DNA from: Brasilonema angustatum HA4187-MV1
Lineage (GTDB): Bacteria > Cyanobacteriota > Cyanobacteriia > Cyanobacteriales > Nostocaceae
Direction: 5' to 3'
DNA: 64,000 bases
Assembly (NCBI GenBank): GCA_019359695.1
Contig: JAHHGV010000001.1
Location: 332,053-396,052, forward strand
Shown piece by piece: positions 28,631-36,501 of this stretch (the stretch's first letter is position 1; each line of letters begins with the position of its first letter). A model generated the notes under the pieces. It saw nothing but the letters and a program-made list of their open reading frames with translations, searched no databases and was not told the DNA's origin. The position numbers and the translations under genes are program-made.

Positions 28631-29359
28631 TTAACTGGCAAATAATCTCTGAGCCAGTTTTTGATGCCGCATTTGGGCAATATCTATAGTAGGAGTACAA
28701 GACCACATTTCCTCCAGACTCATTGATGCAGCAGTTTGGTAAGCTGTCTCAATTTCTGGTGCTAACTGAAGCAAAACTCGTTGTGCTTGCAAATGTCCCA
28801 CAACACTCAAACGGATCGCAGCCCCCAACAACCCAGTCACGAAGCTATGCAAAAAACCCAGCACTGTATCCTGTTCACTCAAAAGAGCTGCTCTACCAAC
28901 TACAGCAAAGACAACTGGATGCAAGCAATGAATTTTACCTTTGGCAGCATCTTGATTTAAAATCTCTAATTGAGAATCTTCCCAAGTCAAACTGGCAACC
29001 ATGAGCAACGCCCGTCCGCTTTTGCGCTGGGTTTCGCGCGTTTTCTCGACTAGGGTTTGAGCAAATAGTCGAGCATCTGCAGCTCGTACTGCTTCTAAAT
29101 CAGCGATCGAACTTCCCCGGTAAGCATGAATCAGCGCTACTGTATCTGTAACTCCTACCTTATTACGCAATAATAGCCGCAAAAAAGTTTGCAAATCTTC
29201 TGATCCACGCAGTTGATTTTCTTGGACTAAGGATTCTAACCCGTGAGATAAAGTAAAAGAGCCAGAGGGGAAGAAAGAATCAGACAACTGCATTAAGGCG
29301 AGTTGTTGGGCGATGCTCCTCTGGAGCCCCTTCGCGAACGCAGATGCAGGTAAACTCAT
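28631..29359 (-). CDS. ureF: Urease accessory protein UreF
   Basis: UreF works with UreD and UreG to insert nickel into urease, acting as an activator of the UreG GTPase cycle. The 242-residue protein has the conserved [21 protein letters not shown] near residues 22-42 and a helical fold throughout. Its ATG overlaps the ureE stop by four bases. Residues 7-19 are encoded by a 40-bp repeat (29303-29342), so the first 20 residues are an added segment. The Met at residue 23 would give a start closer to the usual UreF length. The downstream core is intact. Confidence 0.94.
   Translation of the reverse strand: MSLPASAFAKGLQRSIAQQLALMQLSDSFFPSGSFTLSHGLESLVQENQLRGSEDLQTFLRLLLRNKVGVTDTVALIHAYRGSSIADLEAVRAADARLFAQTLVEKTRETQRKSGRALLMVASLTWEDSQLEILNQDAAKGKIHCLHPVVFAVVGRAALLSEQDTVLGFLHSFVTGLLGAAIRLSVVGHLQAQRVLLQLAPEIETAYQTAASMSLEEMWSCTPTIDIAQMRHQKLAQRLFAS
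29303..29342. repeat. 40-bp repeat inside ureF (copy A)
   Basis: This copy lies within the first 20 codons of ureF and contains GCTCC/GGAGC and TTCGCGAA palindromes. It is nearly identical to 29401-29441 in ureE, about 98 bp away, but is read in a different frame. Confidence 0.9.
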
Positions 29360-29904
29360 GAGCCGTGATCGTGATGAGTGTGTGGAGAAAAGTCGAGATG
29401 TTGTTGGGGCGATGCTCCTCTGGAGCCGCTTCGCGAACGCAATTCGTAGTTAATCTGTAAGCCAGGAATCTGAAAATCCCGAACAGTTGATTCCATAACT
29501 TCCATATCTGCTGCTAGTTGAACGTAGAGTTTACCATCTTGTACGATAATAGGCCAATGGTGATTACCCAAGACATGACCCAGATGAATTAATTCAATAG
29601 CATGCTCAGTAACTGGCTTAGTAAAACTAAGTACCATGACTTTTTGCTCTTGCAGATGAATCAGCACTAGTTTACCTTCTTCCGTTTCTAAAACATCTCC
29701 TTCCCGCAATGCCCAATCTCGACTTTTCACGATTCCTACAGCCACACCAGTGGTAGTGTGAGCGTGAATTCGACCTTTGTGGCTATCAGTTTGACTAATA
29801 TGAACTTCCAAGCAAAGTGCTGAAACACGAGCTTTTTCTATTCGTTCAGATAAGCTGACATTTTCTTTTGAATTGCCCAGGTAAATTTCTGCTAACTCAG
29901 TCAT
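29356..29904 (-). CDS. ureE: Urease accessory protein UreE (nickel chaperone)
   Basis: UreE delivers nickel to the urease maturation complex. The 182-residue protein has an N-terminal beta domain, with the expected [28 protein letters not shown] stretch in pieces, and a metal-binding C-terminal domain with [13 protein letters not shown] near 106-118, including the conserved GNHHWP. It ends in a short His-rich tail (HTHHDHGS) that can also bind nickel. Just before the tail, residues near 154-167 ([14 protein letters not shown]) are encoded by the 40-bp repeat also found in ureF. The stop overlaps ureF and the start overlaps ureD by four bases each. Confidence 0.94.
   Translation of the reverse strand: MTELAEIYLGNSKENVSLSERIEKARVSALCLEVHISQTDSHKGRIHAHTTTGVAVGIVKSRDWALREGDVLETEEGKLVLIHLQEQKVMVLSFTKPVTEHAIELIHLGHVLGNHHWPIIVQDGKLYVQLAADMEVMESTVRDFQIPGLQINYELRSRSGSRGASPQQHLDFSPHTHHDHGS
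29401..29441. repeat. 40-bp repeat inside ureE (copy B)
   Basis: Nearly identical to the copy at 29303-29342. Here it is translated as a Ser/Arg/Gly-rich linker before the His-rich UreE tail. Keeping the frame intact despite the insertion suggests selection for UreE function. Confidence 0.9.
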
Positions 29905-30779
29905 AAATCATTGGGTAAAGAAGGTTGATGAATCGAGCTACGCACACAGTTTAAGGCGTATTTTAAATAATTTTTGAGTTCGTGAGTTCCACTAGCCATA
30001 GCTCTAATCAACAGACCCTTGTTTCGGGGTAAGATTGAGCTTGCTACAGTCAGACCGGAGCAGTTAGCTGCTTCTAAGTCTTCTACACTTTTACTTAATA
30101 ATTCCAGATTTGTTTCAGGTAAAACTATAATCACATTACCAAGGACAGGTGAAGAGGCAAAGAGGTTAGTTTTAGTAAAGGGATTTCGCTTTCCTTCTAA
30201 GCGCATCGCATCAGTAAACCATAGCTCTCCACAAGTAGAAGTCACTTGCAGGCGGCTGAAGTAGTATTGAAACTGGTAAAATTCTCCCCTTGCCAACCTT
30301 CCAGGTAGAATCATTTCACTCAAAAATAATCTTCCAGTCGGATGAATCTTAATATTTATAGTTTGCTCCAAACTTGCATCAGCAAACAAAATTAATGGTT
30401 CTGGGACAAATTCTAACGTTGCTCCTTCCCCAATTTCAATTTCATAATTGGTTGTCGCTTTTGAGCCTGCTATAGGCATCGAATGAACTTTAGTTGCAGC
30501 TTGTTCCGTAAGATAAACGCTAGTATGATCTGCTAGTTGCAAAGATATATTCAACTTATCTTGTGCCAGTAAACCTGGAGATGTGCTCATAACATAGAGA
30601 TAAGCACGCTGAAAATCAGCATCATCGAGATAAAATACCGGAGATACCCTCAAAGGATAAGCTGTGTATTGATGGCTGAGAATAGTTTGACCAAAGCGAT
30701 TGCCCGAAGGGCAGACGCCTAAAGGCGTAACGCACTTCAGTCTTAACTCCAAATTACAGCGCTTCTCATCTGCATTCAT
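29901..30779 (-). CDS. ureD: Urease accessory protein UreD
   Basis: UreD scaffolds the UreF-UreG maturation complex on apo-urease. The 292-residue protein has the family's beta-rich pattern: TAYPLRVSPVFYLDD near 38-52, LTEQAATKVHSMP near 89-101, FVPEPLILFADASLEQ near 124-139, and the SEMILPGRLARGE segment near 154-166, all typical of UreD. Residues 16-28 (CVTPLGVCPSGNR) are encoded by a palindromic repeat at 30696-30733. It overlaps ureE and ureG by four bases at each end, so the whole ureGDEF block is translationally coupled. Confidence 0.93.
   Translation of the reverse strand: MNADEKRCNLELRLKCVTPLGVCPSGNRFGQTILSHQYTAYPLRVSPVFYLDDADFQRAYLYVMSTSPGLLAQDKLNISLQLADHTSVYLTEQAATKVHSMPIAGSKATTNYEIEIGEGATLEFVPEPLILFADASLEQTINIKIHPTGRLFLSEMILPGRLARGEFYQFQYYFSRLQVTSTCGELWFTDAMRLEGKRNPFTKTNLFASSPVLGNVIIVLPETNLELLSKSVEDLEAANCSGLTVASSILPRNKGLLIRAMASGTHELKNYLKYALNCVRSSIHQPSLPNDL
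30696..30733. repeat. Double-hairpin repeat inside ureD
   Basis: GCCCGAAGGGC and ACGCCTAAAGGCGT form two adjacent palindromes, flanked by GCGAT and AACGC. The unit is translated in frame as residues 16-28 of UreD. It is a different repeat family from the one in ureE and ureF. Confidence 0.8.
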
Positions 30780-31453
30780 CTGCGTCCATCTACTTCGGCG
30801 TCCATCTGCGGTTCCTCAACTCTTTGATGTGTTGCGGAAGCACTGCGAAACAGAACTGTCTCCAAAATAAAATCGATTACCTCGTCCAATCCTTCTCCCG
30901 TCTTGCAATTAGTATATGCAATAGGTTTGCCTCGACGGTATATCGGCGCTTCTTTGCGGATTAACTCCAAATCAGCACCAACATAAGGAGCAATATCAAT
31001 TTTATTCACCACCGCTAAATCAGCTTGTACAAAGCCAGGACCATTTTTACGGGGGATATCATCTCCCGCACCTACATCAATCACAAAAATATAGGAATCC
31101 ACCAAATCATAGCTAAAAGTGGAGGCAAGATTATCACCACCACTTTCAATCAAGATTAAGTCTAATTCCGGAATCAGTAACTCAAAATCCTTCACCGCTA
31201 AAAGATTCATCGTTGGATCTTCCCGAATTGCTGTGTGTGGACAGCTACCCGTTTCTACTCCTATAATCCTTTGTGCTGGCAAAAACCCGCGACTTTTGAG
31301 TCGATCTGCATCTTCCGTAGTAAGTAAGTCATTGGTAACAACGGCTACTTCAATACCTTGATTCATCAATGTTGGGACTATAGACTCTATTAGAGCTGTT
31401 TTTCCGCTTCCTACTGGTCCCCCAATCCCCAGTCGAGCTGCTGACTTTAGCAT
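30776..31453 (-). CDS. ureG: Urease accessory GTPase UreG
   Basis: UreG is the GTPase whose hydrolysis drives nickel insertion into urease. The start is set at the ATG before LKSAARLGIGGPVGSG, with an AGGA ribosome binding site upstream, giving 225 residues; an in-frame extension to 31540 is not conserved. The P-loop is GGPVGSGKTAL, the metal-binding Cys-Pro-His lies in GSCPHTAIRED, LILIESGGDN matches the switch region, and VVNKIDIAPYVG supplies the G4 motif. It lies 70 bases downstream of a TnpB-like gene on the same strand and overlaps ureD by four bases. Function is well supported. Confidence 0.95.
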   Translation of the reverse strand: MLKSAARLGIGGPVGSGKTALIESIVPTLMNQGIEVAVVTNDLLTTEDADRLKSRGFLPAQRIIGVETGSCPHTAIREDPTMNLLAVKDFELLIPELDLILIESGGDNLASTFSYDLVDSYIFVIDVGAGDDIPRKNGPGFVQADLAVVNKIDIAPYVGADLELIRKEAPIYRRGKPIAYTNCKTGEGLDEVIDFILETVLFRSASATHQRVEEPQMDAEVDGRR

Positions 31454-31523
31454 GGCTAATCTATCCTGCTTGAACTCTTGGAGACTGCTATTGAACCCTC
31501 TGCGACTATCGCGGTACGCAGAA

Positions 31524-33101
31524 TCACGCCACATCCCCATCTGACTTTTGACCCTTATTGGTTATCTGGTCAGTGGTTAGTAACTCGTTGGAAACCCACT
31601 CTAAGGGCGAATCAGACGACCTACTTTCGGACTTGCCTACTCGTTTGCGGGTTAAATGTCGTTGATGCGCCTCCAACAAGGCTGGTTCCAACCTTAGATA
31701 CTCGTCTTGAGCACCTTGCAGCACCCTACGGGTTCGCAGTCGCCACAACGGGGGGAACCCCCGCAAGGCGCTGCTCACCAACTTATCCTGATTGACTGAC
31801 CTACTCAAAAACGCGCTAAACAAATCACGATGATGCTCTGGAATACCCGTTACATCGCGGTGAACTCGTTGGGACAGTGATTTTTTGATGCGCGTGCCGT
31901 CTAAATGCGTTTGGCTTAACGCGGTTTTTGAAGTAGAGAACTTCGTGAACGAACCGCCAGCTTTTTCAGCTTTACGTTTCAGTTCTGATTGTACAAAACC
32001 TGGAGACTTGGCAGATATGGCTTTTCCATATATTTTCTGCCATCCTTTTACCGAGACATTCTTGGTTTTGATGTCTTTGCCATGTCTGAGAATCTCGTTA
32101 ACAGCGCGGCGATTCTGGGTTTTAGCATACGCGGTTTTTCTGCGTTCTAATTCACGCTTCTTGGCAGCAGTTTTGTGGTAATTACTGGACTTATTCCACT
32201 GACTTTTACCAATCTTTACTTTACCTTTTTTAACAACGGTTTTGCGTCCCTTTCTTGCCTTGAAGTTTGGTTCAAAGTTGTCTGGGTTGTTAACACGTTG
32301 AGAACGCTGCATCTTTCTTTGTAGTGCTGCTATCTCTTTTTGAAAAGTGGGCACATTTTCCGCAAAAGGTAGCAAGTCAGCATGGCTATCACCAACAAAA
32401 GCAATGTTACTGATATTCAAGTCTAAACCAATTAAACCATCATAAACAAATTGGTGAGGTTTCTGGTAAGGCAATCCTTCATTGATTAGTTGACAATACC
32501 AATGACGTTTACCATTCAAGATACGCCACAACAAACGAACATACTTAACTGGAGATTCTAGTCCATGTCGAATGACCTGATTGGTTGGATCAATGATTGG
32601 TTTCAGCATGAGCTTCCCCCATACCAGACAATCATCTTTCCACCGAATACCTTGCTTATTGGATTTTCCCTCAATTGAACGAAATCGGCTAGGTACTTTG
32701 TACCTTACGTTTTTCGCAAAACCCAGCATAACTCGTTCACTTGCTTTGAATGCTCGCGTAGCTAATTTTTGTTGGGCAGTAGAATCAACTTTTTCAGCTA
32801 TCCACTTGGCATTTTTACTGCTTATCGTTGCAAAACTATGCAAGTCATACTCAGAGTATCTGTACTGCTCTCTTGCTTTATTAAAAGCTTCGCTCCGCTC
32901 TTTCTTTTTGGTTCTAGAAATCTTTCTAGCAGCACTATATAGCTCGGAGTTGCGTACTAGTTCTAGCCGCTTCATCGCTTCATTCAAACAGGCATTATAT
33001 AGCTGCCTTCCTGCTTGAAGACGAGACAGTAATTCTGCTTCCTGCTTGGTGTCTACAATTAACGGGACTTCTGTTATAGATGATGTTGTGCTCCGAGCCA
33101 A
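31524..33101 (-). CDS. tnpB: TnpB-like protein (IS200/IS605 OrfB family), probably nuclease-dead
   Basis: TnpB proteins are RNA-guided nucleases of IS200/IS605 elements and ancestors of Cas12. This 525-residue protein has a helical N-terminal half and a RuvC-type C-terminal half. The first catalytic Asp is present in GLIGLDLNISNIAF (Asp227) and the third in HRDLFSAFL (Asp426). At the expected middle Glu the sequence reads DIKTKNVSVKGWQ, with Lys347 in place of Glu. The region that usually holds four zinc-binding cysteines (SQT...RVHRDVTG, near 396-420) has none. The start is TTG, preceded by an almost perfect AGGAGGTGA Shine-Dalgarno. The last 80 residues read through repeat DNA. No TnpA partner is present. 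It lies just upstream of ureG on the same strand. Confidence 0.82.
   Translation of the reverse strand: MARSTTSSITEVPLIVDTKQEAELLSRLQAGRQLYNACLNEAMKRLELVRNSELYSAARKISRTKKKERSEAFNKAREQYRYSEYDLHSFATISSKNAKWIAEKVDSTAQQKLATRAFKASERVMLGFAKNVRYKVPSRFRSIEGKSNKQGIRWKDDCLVWGKLMLKPIIDPTNQVIRHGLESPVKYVRLLWRILNGKRHWYCQLINEGLPYQKPHQFVYDGLIGLDLNISNIAFVGDSHADLLPFAENVPTFQKEIAALQRKMQRSQRVNNPDNFEPNFKARKGRKTVVKKGKVKIGKSQWNKSSNYHKTAAKKRELERRKTAYAKTQNRRAVNEILRHGKDIKTKNVSVKGWQKIYGKAISAKSPGFVQSELKRKAEKAGGSFTKFSTSKTALSQTHLDGTRIKKSLSQRVHRDVTGIPEHHRDLFSAFLSRSVNQDKLVSSALRGFPPLWRLRTRRVLQGAQDEYLRLEPALLEAHQRHLTRKRVGKSESRSSDSPLEWVSNELLTTDQITNKGQKSDGDVA
31735..31785. repeat. GGGGGGAACCCCCGC palindromic repeat within tnpB 3' end
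   Basis: The stretch GCAGTCGCCACAACGGGGGG followed by AACCCCCGC is the reverse of a repeat at about 35937-35975 (GCGTTGCGGGGGTTCCCCCC then GTTG). It is translated as part of the odd C-terminal tail of the TnpB-like protein. Confidence 0.65.
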
Positions 33102-33444
33102 TTAAATCACCTCCTCTTTTTTTTTCATTACTGTTAATATCTTATTATGAATTCGCGTCAACATTATTCTACACTAGTTGTTACATATACACTCAGTTAG
33201 TTATGTAGCCTAAATCCTTAAGTCGAATCCAGACTACAATAGCACAGGCAATATGATTTGTTTGAATAAGACCGTTACGACATCACTGTTCAAAATGATG
33301 GATACTTATCCTCATGCTTAGGACTGAGTTCAGGGTTGAACGAATTCACTACAGTAGATTAAGAAGTAAGTGCTGAAGGAGTGAGCCATTTAGTGTAACA
33401 GATGCTCATAGTGGCAGCACCGATGAGGTTTGGAGGTTCAAACA
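33102..33444. other. Divergent promoter region between tnpB-like and propeller genes
   Basis: 343 bp of mostly AT-rich DNA. The AGGAGGTGA Shine-Dalgarno of the TnpB-like gene lies at about 33107-33115 (minus), and GGAGG at 33432 precedes the propeller gene (plus). No IS200/IS605 left-end hairpin was evident by eye. Confidence 0.5.
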
Positions 33445-34458
33445 ATGGATAATACTCTACAGCAAATAGTCGAGCAGGTTGAGCCGACTTCGCACAAGCA
33501 AACAGATACAGATTTTGCCAATGCCTCTGCGACGATACAGAAACCCCTAATAATAGCAGGAACATCTGATGGCTTGCTGTTTCTCGATTCCAGGCAATAT
33601 GTTGAACTTGAAGGTCATTCTATCACTGCTCTTGCCTCAAGTCCGGATGGGTTGTGGGTTATAGTTGATCGCAACTCGGTATGGCATCGCAACCCAGAAG
33701 GCGAGTGGCACCAAATAACTTTAATTGATGATTTACAGCTGAACTGCATCCTTCCTTACAATGGCTCAGTTCTAGTCGGGACATCACAAGCTCATCTCAT
33801 CCGCATTGCAGACGGAAGCACTCATCGCATCAATTGCTTTGAGACGGCTGAGGGACGAGATGAGTGGTATACGCCGTGGGGTGGTCCTCCAGATGTTCGT
33901 TCGATGGCTATAGGTCAATCTGGTGAACTCTACGTGAATGTGCACGTTGGAGGCATTTTGCGCTCTGATGACCAAGGTAAGTCATGGCAATCCACTATCG
34001 ACGTTGATGCAGATGTCCATGAAGTACGGACAGTTCCATCTCATCCGGATCTTGTGTTGGCGGCTACAGCTAAGGGGCTGGCTGTGAGTAAAGACAGAGG
34101 GAATTCTTGGAGCTTTTCACATGAAAACCTACATGCTGCTTACGCACGAGCCATAGCTGTGTGTGAAGAAACCATTTTGATGACAGCTTCTACAGGTCCT
34201 AGTGGTCACAAAGCAGCCATCTATCGACACCCACTTGACAAGCCAGGAGCCTTCGAGAAATGTGAACGAGGGCTACCGGAGTGGTTCGATCACAATATCA
34301 ACACGGCAACTCTTTCTACATCAGGGAATCTGGCTGCTTTTGGAACCAGTGACGGTCAGGTCTTTTTCTCGGACGATGCTGGGATTACGTGGAAGCAAGT
34401 TGCAGCAGATTTGGCTTCAATCTGCTGTCTGAATCTTATGGCGACTTCCAACAAATAA
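33445..34458 (+). CDS. BNR/Asp-box beta-propeller protein
   Basis: A 337-residue protein built of sialidase-type (BNR/Asp-box) repeats. Three Asp-box motifs of the S-x-D-x-G-x-x-W form are clear: SDDQGKSWQS, SKDRGNSWSF and SDDAGITWKQ, and further degenerate blades precede them. Such folds form six- or seven-bladed propellers and bind sugars or proteins; many are not enzymes. No signal peptide is seen, so it may be cytoplasmic. ATG at 33445 is preferred because GGAGG precedes it by eight bases; TTG at 33430 is an alternative. It lies between ureB and the TnpB-like gene on the opposite strand to the urease genes, so it splits the locus. Function is unknown. Confidence 0.75.
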   Translation: MDNTLQQIVEQVEPTSHKQTDTDFANASATIQKPLIIAGTSDGLLFLDSRQYVELEGHSITALASSPDGLWVIVDRNSVWHRNPEGEWHQITLIDDLQLNCILPYNGSVLVGTSQAHLIRIADGSTHRINCFETAEGRDEWYTPWGGPPDVRSMAIGQSGELYVNVHVGGILRSDDQGKSWQSTIDVDADVHEVRTVPSHPDLVLAATAKGLAVSKDRGNSWSFSHENLHAAYARAIAVCEETILMTASTGPSGHKAAIYRHPLDKPGAFEKCERGLPEWFDHNINTATLSTSGNLAAFGTSDGQVFFSDDAGITWKQVAADLASICCLNLMATSNK

Positions 34459-34508
34459 ATTACAGCACAATAGGGGCGCTCTTGCTTGCGCCCTTACCCG
34501 TTTTACAA

Positions 34509-35135
34509 TCATTTTTTCTGTTTCTCTAAAGACCCATTCACTAATCCATTAAAACCATAGATTTCACGGCTACCACCGAATGGGACTAACTCGACTTCTT
34601 TTTCATCTCCTGGTTCAAATCTGATTGCTGTCCCGGCTGGAATATTTAAGCGCTTACCGTAAGCTTTCTGGCGGTCAAATTGTAGACCTTTCTTGTCTTG
34701 ACTGCCGTCATTAACTTCATAAAAGTGGAAATGAGAACCAACTTGAATTGGGCGATCGCCTTGATTACTGACTCGGATTTTGGTCATTTCTCGCCCAGCA
34801 TTGAGTTCGATTGGTTCTGATTTAGTAACTATTATTTGTCCTGGAGTCATTGTTATTTTTTCGACTTTAATCGAGGAAGCCTCGTTGTTAAAGTTTTTTC
34901 CCTCAACTTTAACATTTTTCAGATCACCTACATTACTAGTAAAGGTTTTACTCCTACCCCTAAATTCCTCGTCTTCGTATATCGTGACTTTCATGCCTGC
35001 TGGCACTGTTAAGGAACTCAGCTTTTTGTCACCAATTCCCAAATCGCAAATCTTATACTCCCCCTCTCCCAGTTCCTTGTGATTTCCCTTGTAGTTAGGA
35101 GCTTCATAAATCACTACTTTGTTAATTGTATACAT
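34509..35135 (-). CDS. ureB: Urease beta subunit UreB fused to an N-terminal beta/gamma-crystallin domain
   Basis: UreB is a structural subunit packed against UreC. Here residues 96-203 are a complete UreB, from [19 protein letters not shown] through [17 protein letters not shown] to [16 protein letters not shown] and the [11 protein letters not shown] end. Before it, residues 5-93 form a two-motif beta/gamma-crystallin domain: [11 protein letters not shown] and [11 protein letters not shown] begin the Greek keys. Calcium-clamp sites are DKKLSS (36-41) and NNEASS (83-88); the second fits the N/D-N/D-x-x-S/T-S consensus and the first deviates at one position. AAGGGA eight bases before the ATG at 35135 is a good ribosome binding site, while the internal Met96 (34850) has none, so a fused protein is expected. 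UreB usually has about 100 residues; this one has 208. The crystallin role is unknown. Confidence 0.92.
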   Translation of the reverse strand: MYTINKVVIYEAPNYKGNHKELGEGEYKICDLGIGDKKLSSLTVPAGMKVTIYEDEEFRGRSKTFTSNVGDLKNVKVEGKNFNNEASSIKVEKITMTPGQIIVTKSEPIELNAGREMTKIRVSNQGDRPIQVGSHFHFYEVNDGSQDKKGLQFDRQKAYGKRLNIPAGTAIRFEPGDEKEVELVPFGGSREIYGFNGLVNGSLEKQKK

Positions 35136-35243
35136 TTATAATTTCCCTTGCTGTCAACTCATAATCTAAAATTCTGCATTTTTTTTGGGAGGAGGCGCAC
35201 TATAACGGCACACCACTTGTTATGGATTAAATAAACACTTTTT

Positions 35244-35280
35244 CCCTTACACCCTTACACTTTTACACCCTTACACCCCT
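35244..35280. repeat. CCCTTACAC tandem-like repeat between ureA and ureB
   Basis: Short units of the form ACACCCTT repeat four times with slight variation and end in CCCCTGTG. A very similar block occurs at 39645-39672, and its inverse near 36203-36222. Confidence 0.7.
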
Positions 35281-35297
35281 GTGTTTTTTCAGAGATT

Positions 35298-35603
35298 TTA
35301 GTCTTGAATCGGATTATGTACTGTTACTAATTTTGTTCCGTCAGGAAAAGTTGCTTCTACTTGCACTTCATGGATCATTTCTGCTATTCCATCCATAACA
35401 TCATCCTTTTTCAGCAGCTTTCCACCCTCACTCATTAATTGACTCACAGTTTTTCCTTCTCTAGCACCTTCTAAAATAGCAGCAGATATATACGCCACTG
35501 CTTCGGGGTAATTTAGCTTTAACCCCTTGTCCTTACGTCTTTCTGCTACTAGAGCCGCCGTGAAAATGAGCAGTTTATCTTTTTCTTGAGGTGATAGTTG
35601 CAT
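35298..35603 (-). CDS. ureA: Urease gamma subunit UreA
   Basis: UreA is the small structural subunit of urease. The 101-residue protein is full length: [18 protein letters not shown] at the N-terminus, [20 protein letters not shown] near 30-49, and [18 protein letters not shown] at the C-terminus are all hallmark segments. AAAGGAAAA precedes the start. It is the first gene of a ureA-ureB pair on the minus strand, 162 bases upstream of the crystallin-UreB fusion gene. I saw no GTA-N8-TAC NtcA-type site upstream. Confidence 0.96.
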   Translation of the reverse strand: MQLSPQEKDKLLIFTAALVAERRKDKGLKLNYPEAVAYISAAILEGAREGKTVSQLMSEGGKLLKKDDVMDGIAEMIHEVQVEATFPDGTKLVTVHNPIQD

Positions 35604-36274
35604 AAAAGTTTTCCTTTAATGAGTCATTTAATTTATTGATAGATTCACTTCGGGGCTATCATGCTCCCGCGTTGATCAGCGTATTATTTGTAGTGATAAT
35701 TTTAGCTTCAGTGTTGGGAAAAATTGTATTTGAAAAATTTTGGGCAACCGAAGTAAGCATTCTTTGTTAAATTACCTATACTTGTCTGAATTAACCAATT
35801 TTACCCCAGTGGGGGATGCGACGATAGTTGTCCCGCCGTCTCATTACTTTTTAATATATTTTTATACTAAAAACGAGGTGTAGGGGTATAGGGGAGCCAC
35901 TGCCGTGCGCGGGTTAAGCGCGTTGAGGAGCCACTGCGTTGCGGGGGTTCCCCCCGTTGTAGCAAGTGGCGTGCATGTGGCGTGAGCCAGTACTGTTCGC
36001 GCAGCGTGCCACTTTGTGCCATAGTGTTTCCCGACAAAGGTATCTGGTGAGACAGCGCTGTAGAAGGCTCTCCCGACCTAGGCGACTGCGGAGCGCGTTT
36101 GCGTAGCGCCCCCTTAGGGGCTAGCGTGACCTATGCGCAGCGTGCCCGCAGAGCATAGGTCATCCCCGATAGCCGTAAGGCGTGGCGTTAGCCATAGGGC
36201 GTGTGTAAGGGTGTAGGGGAAACAGAGAATTTTCTAGCCCCTAAGTACGCGTCACCATAAAAGAGGTACGGAAA
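35604..36274. other. Region upstream of ureA, dense in short repeats
   Basis: 35604-35870 is AT-rich and should hold the ureA promoter. 35877-36232 is a patchwork of GC-rich palindromes, including GGAGCCACTGC twice, CGGGGGTTCCCCCCG, GCGTGCCACTTG variants and CCCTTAGGGG. No open frame was recognised. Confidence 0.6.
35877..36232. repeat. Mosaic of GC-rich palindromic repeats
   Basis: Several dispersed repeat families meet here, including the GGGGGTTCCCCCC family shared with the 3' end of the TnpB-like gene, and the TGTAAGGGTGTAGGGG family shared (inverted) with 35244-35280 and 39645-39672. It marks an accessory-DNA junction beside the urease genes. Confidence 0.65.
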
Positions 36275-36501
36275 TCATGCAGCAATAGGTTGGTTGGTGG
36301 AGGCATCTGTTTGAGGATGTTCAACCTGGCATTTCGCTATCACTTTAAGTACAGACTTACTGCTCCAATTAAAAGGATGTGCCACGAGGTTCCACTCAGC
36401 AATGAACGCACTCAAGCGATCGCCTAATTGCTTTTTATCAGCAAAATCTGCTATTCGTAAACGTTTACGCTGCAAAATACTAAACCATTGTTCCACTGAC
36501 A
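36275..36501 (-). pseudogene. IS630-family transposase C-terminal fragment
   Basis: On the minus strand, from about 36502 to the stop at 36275, the reading frame gives SVEQWFSILQRKRLRIADF, DRLSAFIAEWN and AHPFNWSSKSVLKVI. These match the last part of IS630-type DDE transposases, including the catalytic Glu in VEQWFS. The N-terminal two-thirds are missing. The break coincides exactly with the start of group II intron sequence on the other strand. Confidence 0.8.

Noticed and set aside
31454..31540. N-terminal extension of ureG
   Set aside because: Not UreG-like, and an AGGA ribosome binding site precedes the Met at 31453.
35604..35870. NtcA site (GTA-N8-TAC) for nitrogen control of ureAB
   Set aside because: I looked upstream of ureA on both strands and found no match to the pattern.
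36402..36500. Extension of the reverse-transcriptase frame to an upstream ATG
   Set aside because: These codons are the antisense of the IS630 transposase fragment; RT similarity starts at 36501.
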